Of a stretch of DNA of 12,274 nt, positions 1 to 7,045 are shown one piece after another. The position numbers and the translations under genes are program-made. Every line of letters begins with the position of its first letter. The stretch's first letter is position 1. Under the pieces are notes generated by a model that saw only the letters and a list, made by a program, of their open reading frames with translations, made no database searches and was not told where the DNA came from. The stretch is from an uncultured Rhodospirillales bacterium (lineage in GTDB: Bacteria > Pseudomonadota > Alphaproteobacteria > Rhodospirillales > 2-02-FULL-58-16): the NCBI GenBank assembly GCA_913053795.1, contig CAJXGZ010000038.1, forward strand, positions 1 through 12,274. Direction: 5' to 3'.

Positions 1-1170
1 GCCTGGACGACTTTCATGACTGGCAAAGGCCCGGGCAAGCACGGGATCATCGACTTCCTTCGCTATGACCCGAAAACGAATCGGCTGTTCTTCAATGACA
101 ACAAGAAGATCAGCACCAAGGCCAAGACGATCTGGCAGATTCTCAGCGACAAGAACTACCGCGTCGGCTCCATCAATGTGCCGATGACCTTTCCACCGGA
201 ACCGGTCAACGGTTTCATGATCAGCGGATTCGACACGCCGCCTGGCGAACCCTTCACCTATCCCAGAGAGCTTGAGCAGGAAATCCTCGCGAAACACCCC
301 GACTACACTCACGAGAAGCGATGGGAGCGCCACACGCTCGGCGGCGACGAGTTGTTCGCCGGTTACAACCGTCACCTTTGGGCGGCGCGCCATTGGCCGC
401 GCCAACAAAATATTCCCGCCGCTTTGCGAAGGCTTGCGGCGATGGGCGCCGAGGCCATCCCGCCCGCCATATGGGATCGCCTGGGCGCCCTTATGTCCCT
501 GCGCCAGCCGGGCGAGAAGGCGCACAAACTGGCGGCTGTGCTGCGGCTGAATAGCGCCGACGAAGCCTACCACGCGCTCACCGGACACGGCGTGGATACG
601 CATGGGGTGGTTATGGGCGCCAATGAGCCGCCTGGGCCTTTTTCGCCTGGGCCTTCTCCGCCCGAGGCGTTGCAAAGTCCGCTGGAGCGCATGCAATACA
701 TGGACGCCGCCGCCTATCTGCCCGACGACATTTTGACCAAGGTGGACAGAGCCAGCATGTCGGTGGGGCTGGAGGCCCGGGTTCCCCTATTGGACCGCCA
801 CGTGGTCTCGTTCGCCTGGAGCCTTCCGGTAGAGCTCAGAATCAGCGGTGGGCGCACGAAGGCTCTTTTGCGCCGGGCGCTGTACCGTCATTTGCCGTCC
901 TCCCTGTTCGAAGGAAGGGCGAAGTCGGGTTTCGCCGTTCCCCTGGATGGGTGGCTGCGCGGACCCTTGCGCGAATGGGCTGACTCTTTGTTGTCTCCCG
1001 AAATGTTGCGAAAAAACGGTTACTTTGATCCGACGCTGGTGGGACGCTGGTGGGACGAATGCCTTTCAGGACGGCGCAACCGACATCATGTCCTGTGGAA
1101 TGTTTTGATGTTCCAGTCGTGGTTTCAAGCGCACGCGTCGTCGAAAGAGGCTCCCAGAAGCTCTCCGTAG
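1..1170 (+). CDS. Chimeric ORF: alkaline-phosphatase-superfamily phosphodiesterase fragment fused to C-terminal part of AsnB-type asparagine synthase; 5' end off the window
   Basis: The frame is open from base 1 (A-W-T-T-F before the first ATG at 16), so the true start lies upstream. The first ~107 residues (numbered from base 16) look like the COG3379-type phosphodiesterase/phosphatase family: WTTFMTGKGPGKHGI, then GSINVPMTFPPEPVNGF and FTYPREL. By family alignment the nucleophile Thr should sit just left of the window. From residue 109 the protein is the second part of a glutamine-hydrolysing asparagine synthase: GGDELFAGYNRH (109-120), YLPDDILTKVDRASM (234-248), GLEARVPLLD (251-260), and KSGFAVPLDGWLRGPL (303-318). 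The glutaminase domain and the SGGxDS pyrophosphate loop are absent, so amide synthesis is not expected. Such AsnB paralogues in polysaccharide loci usually amidate sugar acids. The halves are unrelated, so this is probably a deletion product or assembly join. The 3' end overlaps the convergent glycosyltransferase by 46 bases. Confidence 0.85.
   Translation, partial: AWTTFMTGKGPGKHGIIDFLRYDPKTNRLFFNDNKKISTKAKTIWQILSDKNYRVGSINVPMTFPPEPVNGFMISGFDTPPGEPFTYPRELEQEILAKHPDYTHEKRWERHTLGGDELFAGYNRHLWAARHWPRQQNIPAALRRLAAMGAEAIPPAIWDRLGALMSLRQPGEKAHKLAAVLRLNSADEAYHALTGHGVDTHGVVMGANEPPGPFSPGPSPPEALQSPLERMQYMDAAAYLPDDILTKVDRASMSVGLEARVPLLDRHVVSFAWSLPVELRISGGRTKALLRRALYRHLPSSLFEGRAKSGFAVPLDGWLRGPLREWADSLLSPEMLRKNGYFDPTLVGRWWDECLSGRRNRHHVLWNVLMFQSWFQAHASSKEAPRSSP
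334..345 (+). other. Junction between the phosphodiesterase and AsnB portions
   Basis: Upstream codons read H-E-K-R-W-E-R-H, continuing the phosphodiesterase. From base 340 the codons read G-G-D-E-L-F-A-G-Y, the conserved AsnB motif, which normally begins S-G-D-G-G-D-E-L-F. The two residues before it, T-L, do not fit the AsnB motif. The break therefore lies at about bases 334-340, immediately before the GGCGGCGAC run. The reading frame is kept. Base composition also shifts towards higher GC after the junction. The exact base cannot be fixed without the parent genes. Confidence 0.7.
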
Positions 1171-2288
1171 ACCGTCAAGGTCTTTTTAATCACCATTTCC
1201 TCGTGGAAGTGACTTTCAACAAGGAGGCGGCTGTTGCGGCCCATTTCCTTTCGCAGTTCGGGGTCCTTGATGAGTTTCTCCAGGGCGTTCGCCAGCGCTT
1301 TTGCGTCCTGCGAGGGGACCAGGAAGCCGTTCGCTCCGTCATGAACGATCTCCCGGCACCCGGGGACGTCGGTGGCGACGATGGGCCGTGAACAGGCCGC
1401 CGCTTCGAGAAGTGATTTGGGAAGGCCTTCGCGATAGGAAGGAAGCGCCGCGATATGGGCCTGCCGCCAAATGTCTTGCACGTCGTCGCGGTAGCCCCAC
1501 CACTGAATCAGGCCTTCGTCGTGCCATTCGCAGAGTTGTTTCCCTGGGATGGATGATGGGTTGTCCGGGTCCGGCATGCCGATGAGAAGGACACGGATTT
1601 TTATCCCGCGTTTTTTGAGCATCCTCGTGGCGGACACCAATTCTCCCACCCCCTTGTTCCACAGCATTCGCGAGACCATGGCCACGGTGGGAAACCCCTC
1701 GGGGTCGGGAAAAGAATGAAATTGCGTCAGGGAAACGCCCGAACCCCGGATTAACGTCATGTCCTCAGGCCTTCCCAGCCTCGCCTTTTGAAGGGTTTCG
1801 GCGTCGTCGGGGTTTTGAACGATGATGTGGCTTTTGCCGTGAGAAAAAAACAAACGCCCAGTAAATCTCACAATTGGCTCCAGGAAAGATTGTTTCCAAT
1901 GCCCTCTGGTGAAGGCGAAGCCCAGTCCGGTCATGGCGTTGACCACCACGGGAACATTGGCGAAAGTCGCGGCGATGGCGCCGTAAAGGCTGGGCTTGAG
2001 GGCCACATGATGCGCCAGGTCGGGTTTTTCCATGCGGTAGATTCTGACAAGATTGACGATCGATTTGATCTCCGAGATGATGGACAGCCGGCTTCTGGGA
2101 AGCAGGAAGGAAATCAATTTAAAGCCTTCCTTTTTGATCAAGTCTCCATAGTCCTTGGTCCGGGTGACGACGATGATCTCGCAGCCGGCGTCGCGCGCGG
2201 CGCGCGCCAAACCAAGACGGTGCGAGACGAAATACCAGTCTTCGGTCACCAGATAGAGGATGCGAAATTTCTTATTCGGAGCGGCCAT
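1125..2288 (-). CDS. GT4-family glycosyltransferase (PglA/CapM-like)
   Basis: A cytoplasmic GT-B fold enzyme of 387 residues, the usual length of the family. The N-terminal Rossmann domain starts ILYLVTEDWYFVSHRLGLA (10-28), followed by the H-H-V-A-L-K-P-S acceptor-side motif near 93-100. The C-terminal donor domain contains SRMLWNKGV (206-214) and the E-x7-E element with E287 and E295 in SYREGLPKSLLEAAACSRP. Next come VATDVPGCREIV and GANGFLVP. The closest family match by eye is the PglA/CapM type, which adds a sugar to an undecaprenyl-diphosphate-linked acceptor; donor and acceptor cannot be read from the sequence. The ATG at 2288 has no strong Shine-Dalgarno match. It is divergent from the next glycosyltransferase across 88 bases and convergent with the AsnB chimera, overlapping its last 46 bases. 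Family confidence is high, specificity unknown. Confidence 0.93.
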   Translation of the reverse strand: MAAPNKKFRILYLVTEDWYFVSHRLGLARAARDAGCEIIVVTRTKDYGDLIKKEGFKLISFLLPRSRLSIISEIKSIVNLVRIYRMEKPDLAHHVALKPSLYGAIAATFANVPVVVNAMTGLGFAFTRGHWKQSFLEPIVRFTGRLFFSHGKSHIIVQNPDDAETLQKARLGRPEDMTLIRGSGVSLTQFHSFPDPEGFPTVAMVSRMLWNKGVGELVSATRMLKKRGIKIRVLLIGMPDPDNPSSIPGKQLCEWHDEGLIQWWGYRDDVQDIWRQAHIAALPSYREGLPKSLLEAAACSRPIVATDVPGCREIVHDGANGFLVPSQDAKALANALEKLIKDPELRKEMGRNSRLLVESHFHEEMVIKKTLTVYGELLGASFDDACA

Positions 2289-2376
2289 GAAATTTAGGAT
2301 TCATAAAAGTGTTTAAGACGAAGAGTATTTTAGGCGATGAATTCACCGCAATGGACTTCTTTTTTCATGGCGAGTT
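2289..2376. promoter_or_regulatory. Divergent intergenic region between two GT4 genes
   Basis: This 88-base, AT-richer gap must carry the start signals of both divergent glycosyltransferases unless either is read from elsewhere. On the minus strand TTGCGG, 16 bases, then AATACT is a weak sigma70-like pair. On the plus strand TATTTT at 2326-2331 could be a -10, but no good -35 precedes it. No hairpin or operator was seen. Promoter assignment is weak. Confidence 0.3.
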
Positions 2377-3486
2377 ATGACGGCTGATTCAAACGTCCGG
2401 GCGCTCGTCAACGGGCTGCACGCCAAAAGCGGCGGCGGCGTAACCTATTTGCGCCATATCCTGCCGGTCCTTCAATCCGATCCTGAACTCCAGGTCCATC
2501 TTGTCTTGCACGAGGATCAGCGTTCTCTGTTTGAAGATTTCGGCGAGAACGTTCGCGTTCATTACGCCACGTTCAAAAACGGCTTTTACCGGCGCCTGCT
2601 TTGGGAGCAGATGGTTCTTCCTTTTTTGGCGCGGCGGCTGGGCGTTCAGGTGACGTTTTCTCCCGCCAATTTCGGGCCGTTGCTGGCGCCCGGGCCGGTG
2701 ATCCTGCTGCGCAACGCGCTGGCCGTGTCCGAGGTGGAGACGCGCCCCGGCAAGCGCCTCTATTGGCTGTTCTTGACCGTGATGACCCGGCTTTCGCTGG
2801 CGTTCTGCCGGCGGGCCATCGCGGTGTCGTCTTACGCCGGCCAAGCGCTGGCCCAAGGAGCCGCGCCGAAAGTCCAAAAACGCATCCATGTCATTCATCA
2901 CGGCGTTGATCCCATGTTTTCTCCGCCGCCGTCCGGCCAGGCGCGCGAGGATTTTCTTTTGTGCGTGGGCGACATTTATATCCAGAAAAACCTGCACACC
3001 CTCATTGAAGCGATGAAAAGCGTGAAGGAGGCCTTCCCGGATGTCCGCCTCAAGGTGGCCGGACGTCCTGTTGATGAAGACTACGGCAAAAGGGTGCGGG
3101 GCCTGGTTGAGAATGGCGGTCTTGAAAAGCATGTTGACTTGCTCGGCCAAGTCTCCACGGACGGGCTCGTTGATCTCTATCGCCGTTGCGCCTTGTTCGT
3201 TCAGCCCTCCACCGTTGAGACATTCGGCAATCCTCTGGTGGAGGCCATGGCCTCGGGCGCCCCCATCGTCAGCGCCAACACAACCGCCATGCCGGAAGTG
3301 CTGGGCGACGCAGCCCTGTTCTTCGATCCCAGTGATCCCGGCGCCATTGCCGAAAGCATCGTTACTGTCCTCAAGGACGATAATTTGCGGCGCCAACTTT
3401 CTGAAAAGAGCGTCATGCGGTCTCATGACTTTTCCTGGGAAAAGACGGGCCGCATGACGGCGCAAGTCATCAAGGACAGCGTTTAG
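2377..3486 (+). CDS. GT4-family glycosyltransferase (mannosyltransferase-like)
   Basis: A 369-residue GT-B glycosyltransferase. The N-terminal domain has the glycine-rich nucleotide-sugar loop AKSGGGVTYL (16-25). The middle shows IAVSSYAGQAL (148-158) and VIHHGVDPMF (172-181). The donor domain has CVGDIYIQKNLHTLIEA (196-212, taking the place of the usual G-x-x-x-x-R-K-N segment) and the E-x7-E pair E281/E289 in STVETFGNPLVEAMASG. SANTTAMPEVLGDAALFFDP (299-318) follows, typical of the O-antigen mannosyltransferase-like branch of GT4. It probably adds one residue to a lipid-linked glycan at the cytoplasmic face; the sugar is not predictable. The ATG at 2377 is preceded by a weak GGCGAG; an ATG at 2367 is out of frame. 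It converges on the ArnT-like gene with a 15-base gap lacking a recognisable terminator. Confidence 0.93.
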   Translation: MTADSNVRALVNGLHAKSGGGVTYLRHILPVLQSDPELQVHLVLHEDQRSLFEDFGENVRVHYATFKNGFYRRLLWEQMVLPFLARRLGVQVTFSPANFGPLLAPGPVILLRNALAVSEVETRPGKRLYWLFLTVMTRLSLAFCRRAIAVSSYAGQALAQGAAPKVQKRIHVIHHGVDPMFSPPPSGQAREDFLLCVGDIYIQKNLHTLIEAMKSVKEAFPDVRLKVAGRPVDEDYGKRVRGLVENGGLEKHVDLLGQVSTDGLVDLYRRCALFVQPSTVETFGNPLVEAMASGAPIVSANTTAMPEVLGDAALFFDPSDPGAIAESIVTVLKDDNLRRQLSEKSVMRSHDFSWEKTGRMTAQVIKDSV

Positions 3487-3501
3487 AGCCCGTCCGGGAA
3501 G

Positions 3502-4983
3502 CTAGGGAATAATAATGTTGCGGTGGTTGATAATGTCTTGGGCGCTCCACACCGCGACTTCCCTGCCGCGGAATTTTTGAACGAATTCCGGGGCGATTCC
3601 CCCGGGTAATCCGCGGTGGGTGGCGATGAGCTTGGCGTTGGGGTGATCCTTGGACCATTGCAGCGCACTGTGCTGCCAGGTTATGGCCAGAGGCTTTTTC
3701 AGACGGCCGAGGAAGTGATACTGGCCGTGGTACTTGTGCACGTTGGCCACAAGAACCCCCTGATCTTGAAGCTTGGCCACATGGCGGGCCAGGGGACGCA
3801 AATCGAAGTTCTCAAACAGATAAGGCCTGAGCGTTGCGTGAACGACAATCAAAAGCAGGATGCAAGCGCCGGCCCAAGCGCGGGACATGGCGCGCGTGTG
3901 GGTGCGTGTTCGGGGGCGGCGGTCCGATTCCTCTTCCTTGCTTGAAAAGACGGCGGCGAACAGAAGGGCCAAGGCCGGAATGCTGGGAATCAGGTAATGG
4001 GGTTGTTTGCCGCTGACGAAGGAAAGAACGGCCACGGAAACCACGAACCAGATCAGGCAGAAACGGCCGCCAGGCTGGGATAACAGGCCGGCGCTGGTCA
4101 AGCTCCTCCAAAAGGAAGGAAGAAAAATCCAGGGGATCATGGCCAGCGGCGCCAAGGAAAAATAAAACCACCACGCCCGTTCGTGAGCGAAGGATTGGCT
4201 CATCCGCCCCGCCGTTTGGCCCCACAGGATGGCTTCGGCGTATTCCTTTCCGCCGGCCTGGGCGGCGGGCGCCGCCCAGGCCAAACCGATGGCGGCGGCC
4301 AGGGCCAAGGCGCCAGCCAGACCGGCGAACCACTTGATCCAAAAAACGCGGTCCGGCTTTTCGCGGTCCGACCACAGCGGCGCCAGCGCGGCCACGGGCA
4401 AGACGTAGACCAGGATCACCGGCCCCTTGGCCAGAACGCCCAAGCCTAAGGATAGTCCGGCCAGGATCCAGCCCCGCCAGCCGCCTTCGCCGTGGACGAG
4501 GGTGACGCCCCACAATGCGGCCAGGGTGAAAAAACTAATCATCATGTCAAACATGGTGAAGGTGGCGTAAGCGCCCCAGAAAAGTCCGCCCAACAGCATC
4601 AGGGGCGCCAGCTCGCGGGCCTCGGTCCGTTCGGGCCACAGCTTGCGCGCCAGGGCGCCGATAAGGGCCAAGCTGGCCAATGCGAACAGGGGAGAAACCA
4701 CGCGCGCCCACCAATCGGCGACGCCGAACACGGCCCAGCCCAGGTTGATCAGCCAGAACAGAAGCGGCGGTTTGTGGCTATAAGGTTCGCCGTTGAGGCG
4801 GGGCACCAGATAATCCCCGCTGAGCCACATCTCCCACGCCACCGAGACGTAGCGGGTCTCGTCCATGGGCAGCAGAGGCCTGGTGGCCAGCGCCGTCAAC
4901 AGCAGCGCCAGCCATCCGATGATCCAAAGGGCCGGAGGCCAGATGTTTCGCGAAAGAATCAAGTCTCGAATCACTTTATTCAA
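3502..4983 (-). CDS. ArnT/PMT-like integral-membrane glycosyltransferase (GT39/GT83 family)
   Basis: A polytopic inner-membrane protein of 493 residues. It has hydrophobic helices at about 17-34, 75-90, 94-112, 126-140, 143-162, 172-200, 216-240, 272-290, 307-323, 328-346 and 370-386. A soluble C-terminal segment (about 390-493) follows. The family signature is clear: the first periplasmic loop carries DETRYVSVAWEMWLSGDY (41-58, with the catalytic-type D41/E42) and NGEPYSHKPPLLFWL (64-78). AKGP (185-188) and SGKQPHYLIPSIPAL (324-338) match the ArnT group. Members transfer a sugar from an undecaprenyl-phosphate donor to lipid A, protein or polysaccharide in the periplasm; the acceptor here is unknown. 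The only usable start upstream is TTG at 4983, with an in-frame stop two codons before it; GTG at 4974 (codon 4) is an alternative. Neither has a strong ribosome site. Confidence 0.92.
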   Translation of the reverse strand: MNKVIRDLILSRNIWPPALWIIGWLALLLTALATRPLLPMDETRYVSVAWEMWLSGDYLVPRLNGEPYSHKPPLLFWLINLGWAVFGVADWWARVVSPLFALASLALIGALARKLWPERTEARELAPLMLLGGLFWGAYATFTMFDMMISFFTLAALWGVTLVHGEGGWRGWILAGLSLGLGVLAKGPVILVYVLPVAALAPLWSDREKPDRVFWIKWFAGLAGALALAAAIGLAWAAPAAQAGGKEYAEAILWGQTAGRMSQSFAHERAWWFYFSLAPLAMIPWIFLPSFWRSLTSAGLLSQPGGRFCLIWFVVSVAVLSFVSGKQPHYLIPSIPALALLFAAVFSSKEEESDRRPRTRTHTRAMSRAWAGACILLLIVVHATLRPYLFENFDLRPLARHVAKLQDQGVLVANVHKYHGQYHFLGRLKKPLAITWQHSALQWSKDHPNAKLIATHRGLPGGIAPEFVQKFRGREVAVWSAQDIINHRNIIIP

Positions 4984-5035
4984 TGATTAACGCCGACTTG
5001 ATATATACGCTACGCAGTCCATACAGGAAATTAAG
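4984..5035. promoter_or_regulatory. Short divergent gap between the ArnT-like gene and the heparinase-like gene
   Basis: These 52 bases separate two divergent starts. A ribosome site AGGAA at 5025-5029 lies six bases before the plus-strand ATG at 5036. TTGATA at 4998-5003 looks like a -35, but only a poor -10 lies at the right distance, and TATATA at 5002-5007 has only a weak -35. Promoters are likely here by position, but not clearly readable. Confidence 0.35.
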
Positions 5036-7045
5036 ATGAGCTTGCTTCATCGCTTCAAGACCGCGCGGAGTTTGTCATTTTCCGCCGCCGCCTCCAAGGC
5101 CCTGCGTCTGGGGCGGCGGACGCTCGCCGGCGTCTGGGGGCAAGCGCTCTATGGCCGGCGCTGCACATACGTGGAGCTTGGCGCGGCGGCGCGGCAAGGA
5201 CGCGCGCCGGAAATTCCGGCCGGGATTCTCAAGCCCATTAGAGATTCCCTCGCCGCCGCCGCCGGCAACGCTTTGGCGCATCGCTTCGATTTGCTGGGGT
5301 CCGGCTTGACGCGGGTGGCGCATGGGATGCAATGCGCCGGGTTCGAGGGCGCGCGTTATGACGCCGTAACGAAGGCGCCGGATGTTTCGCCCGGCAATCG
5401 CGCCCGTTCGCGAAACATCAGGGCGTTGATCGGTCCCGGCTATCATCCCATCGACTGGCAGATCGACTTCAAGTCCGGCTACCGCTGGCCGGAGAGCCAA
5501 TGGTTCAAGGCCGTGCGCTTCGGCCATCTGCCCGGCGTCGACATCAAGGTTCCCTGGGAATTGGCGCGTCTGCAACACCTGCCTCAATTGGCCTTGGCCT
5601 ATATTCTGGCTCTATCGGAAGAGGCCGGTTTCCAGCCGCCAAAGGCTTACCAAGACGAATTTTGCAACCAAGCCCTCGATTTCCTGGCCGCCAATCCCCC
5701 CGGTTTCGGCGTTAACTGGGCGAGCGCCATGGACGTGGCTATTCGCGCCGCCAACCTGGTGTTGGCCATGGATATGTTCGCCAAACACGGCGCCGAATTC
5801 GATGACGCCTTCAAGCAAGAGTTCGCCGCCGGAATCCTGGCTCATGGACGCCATGTTTTCGCCAACCTGGAATGGGGCGCCCATGTCCGCGCCAATCATT
5901 TTTTGGCGGACATCGCCGGATTGCTGTTCGTCGCCGCCCACCTTGAGCCGGCGCCCGAGACCGAAAACTGGCTCATGTTCGCGACGGGCCAGTTGATTGG
6001 CGAGGTGGAGCGGCAATTCACGCCCGACGGCGCCAACTTCGAGGCCTCCACCTGCTATCACCGCTTGTCGGCGGAGATGGCCGCCTATGGCGCGGCCCTG
6101 ATCCTCGGTCTTGACGGGAGCGAGCGATTTCCGCCCTGGTTTTTCCCGCGGCTGGAGCGCATGGCCCAGTTCATGGTCGACGCCACAAAGCCCAACCGCC
6201 GGGTGGTTCAGATCGGCGATACGGATAGCGGCCGCTTCTTCAAGTTGTGTCCCCTTCGCGGAGAATCGGAGGATGTGCTTGACTGCCGCGCCACCGTCGC
6301 CGCCATTAACGGCCTGTTTTCAAGGAAAGACCTGGCCGCCTTTTCCGGCCCGTCCGCCGAGGTGGAGTCGGTCATGACGGCGGGGCTGTCGGGCTGGACA
6401 AAGGTTGAAAGCTGTGCTCCCGCCGCCGCCGGCGCCGTCACGGGCGCCGTTCCCTCCACCATCCCCAAGGGACGTGAAGTGGTCATTGAGCTTCCCGGCG
6501 TTCTTAAAGACCTGAAGGCGGCCGCCTATCCGGACTTCGGACTCTTTATCTGGCGCTCCCGGCGCTTTTTCCTGTCCGTGCGCTCTGGACCCGTCGGCCA
6601 GGAAGGAAACGGCGGCCACGCCCATAACGATCCATTGGCGGTGGAGCTTAACATCGATGGCGAGGACTGGCTGGCCGATCCCGGAAGCTACGTCTATACG
6701 CCGTCGCCGGGTAAGCGCAACGCCTACAGATCCGTGTTGGCTCACACGGGTCCGCGCTTAGGCGTCCGCGAACCGGCGCGGCTGGACCTCGGCATGTTCC
6801 GCCTGGAAGACGCCGCCAAGGCCCAATGCCTGCGCTTCGATGAGGCCGGATTCGTCGGCGTCCATTACGGTTTCGGCGCGCCCGTCTACAGGACCGTAAC
6901 GCTTGAGAAGGACCACTTGATCATCGCCGATTCCATCGGCGATGCGGAGCGTTTCGTGGTCGGCGGCGCGCCGGCGCTAAGAGAGCTGTTTCCCTGCTCG
7001 CATCCCTTCTCTCCCGGTTACGGCGAAATATCCTCTTCGTCGTAA
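5036..7045 (+). CDS. Heparinase II/III-family polysaccharide lyase-like protein
   Basis: A 669-residue protein whose family cleaves uronic-acid polysaccharides by beta-elimination; in glycan loci it often trims or recycles the polymer. The N-terminal two thirds fit an alpha/alpha toroid: NWASAMDVAIRAANLVLAM (227-245), ANHFLADIAGLLFVAAHL (286-303), and FEASTCYHRLSAEMAAYGAA (335-354). The C-terminal beta-sandwich has GNGGHAHNDPLAVELNIDG (524-542) and WLADPGSYVYTPSPGKRNAY (545-564). By comparison with heparinase III, N287, Y341 and H528 are the likely catalytic Asn, Tyr and His, so the site looks intact. No clear signal peptide is visible, as is common for this subgroup. AGGAA lies six bases before the ATG. 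The end is odd: after PFSPGYGE the protein stops with ISSSS inside the convergent downstream gene, where relatives appear to run on further. This suggests a shortened C-terminus. Confidence 0.9.
   Translation: MSLLHRFKTARSLSFSAAASKALRLGRRTLAGVWGQALYGRRCTYVELGAAARQGRAPEIPAGILKPIRDSLAAAAGNALAHRFDLLGSGLTRVAHGMQCAGFEGARYDAVTKAPDVSPGNRARSRNIRALIGPGYHPIDWQIDFKSGYRWPESQWFKAVRFGHLPGVDIKVPWELARLQHLPQLALAYILALSEEAGFQPPKAYQDEFCNQALDFLAANPPGFGVNWASAMDVAIRAANLVLAMDMFAKHGAEFDDAFKQEFAAGILAHGRHVFANLEWGAHVRANHFLADIAGLLFVAAHLEPAPETENWLMFATGQLIGEVERQFTPDGANFEASTCYHRLSAEMAAYGAALILGLDGSERFPPWFFPRLERMAQFMVDATKPNRRVVQIGDTDSGRFFKLCPLRGESEDVLDCRATVAAINGLFSRKDLAAFSGPSAEVESVMTAGLSGWTKVESCAPAAAGAVTGAVPSTIPKGREVVIELPGVLKDLKAAAYPDFGLFIWRSRRFFLSVRSGPVGQEGNGGHAHNDPLAVELNIDGEDWLADPGSYVYTPSPGKRNAYRSVLAHTGPRLGVREPARLDLGMFRLEDAAKAQCLRFDEAGFVGVHYGFGAPVYRTVTLEKDHLIIADSIGDAERFVVGGAPALRELFPCSHPFSPGYGEISSSS

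Noticed and set aside
1788..2297. Plus-strand frame of 169 codons antisense to the first GT4 gene
   Set aside because: It is a shadow of the well-conserved glycosyltransferase.
2389..3465. Long minus-strand open frame (358 codons) antisense to the second GT4 gene
   Set aside because: The plus strand encodes an unmistakable GT4 enzyme; the antisense translation is rich in His, Arg, Gln and Gly without any recognisable motif, as expected of GC-rich shadow frames.
3487..3501. CCCGTCCGGG as a bidirectional terminator between convergent genes
   Set aside because: The stem would be only 3-4 pairs with a very small loop and no T run follows.
3812..4513. Minus-strand frame of 233 codons overlapping the ArnT-like gene
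   Set aside because: It lies in another frame of the same strand as a clear membrane glycosyltransferase and is Arg/Gly/Pro-rich without family motifs.
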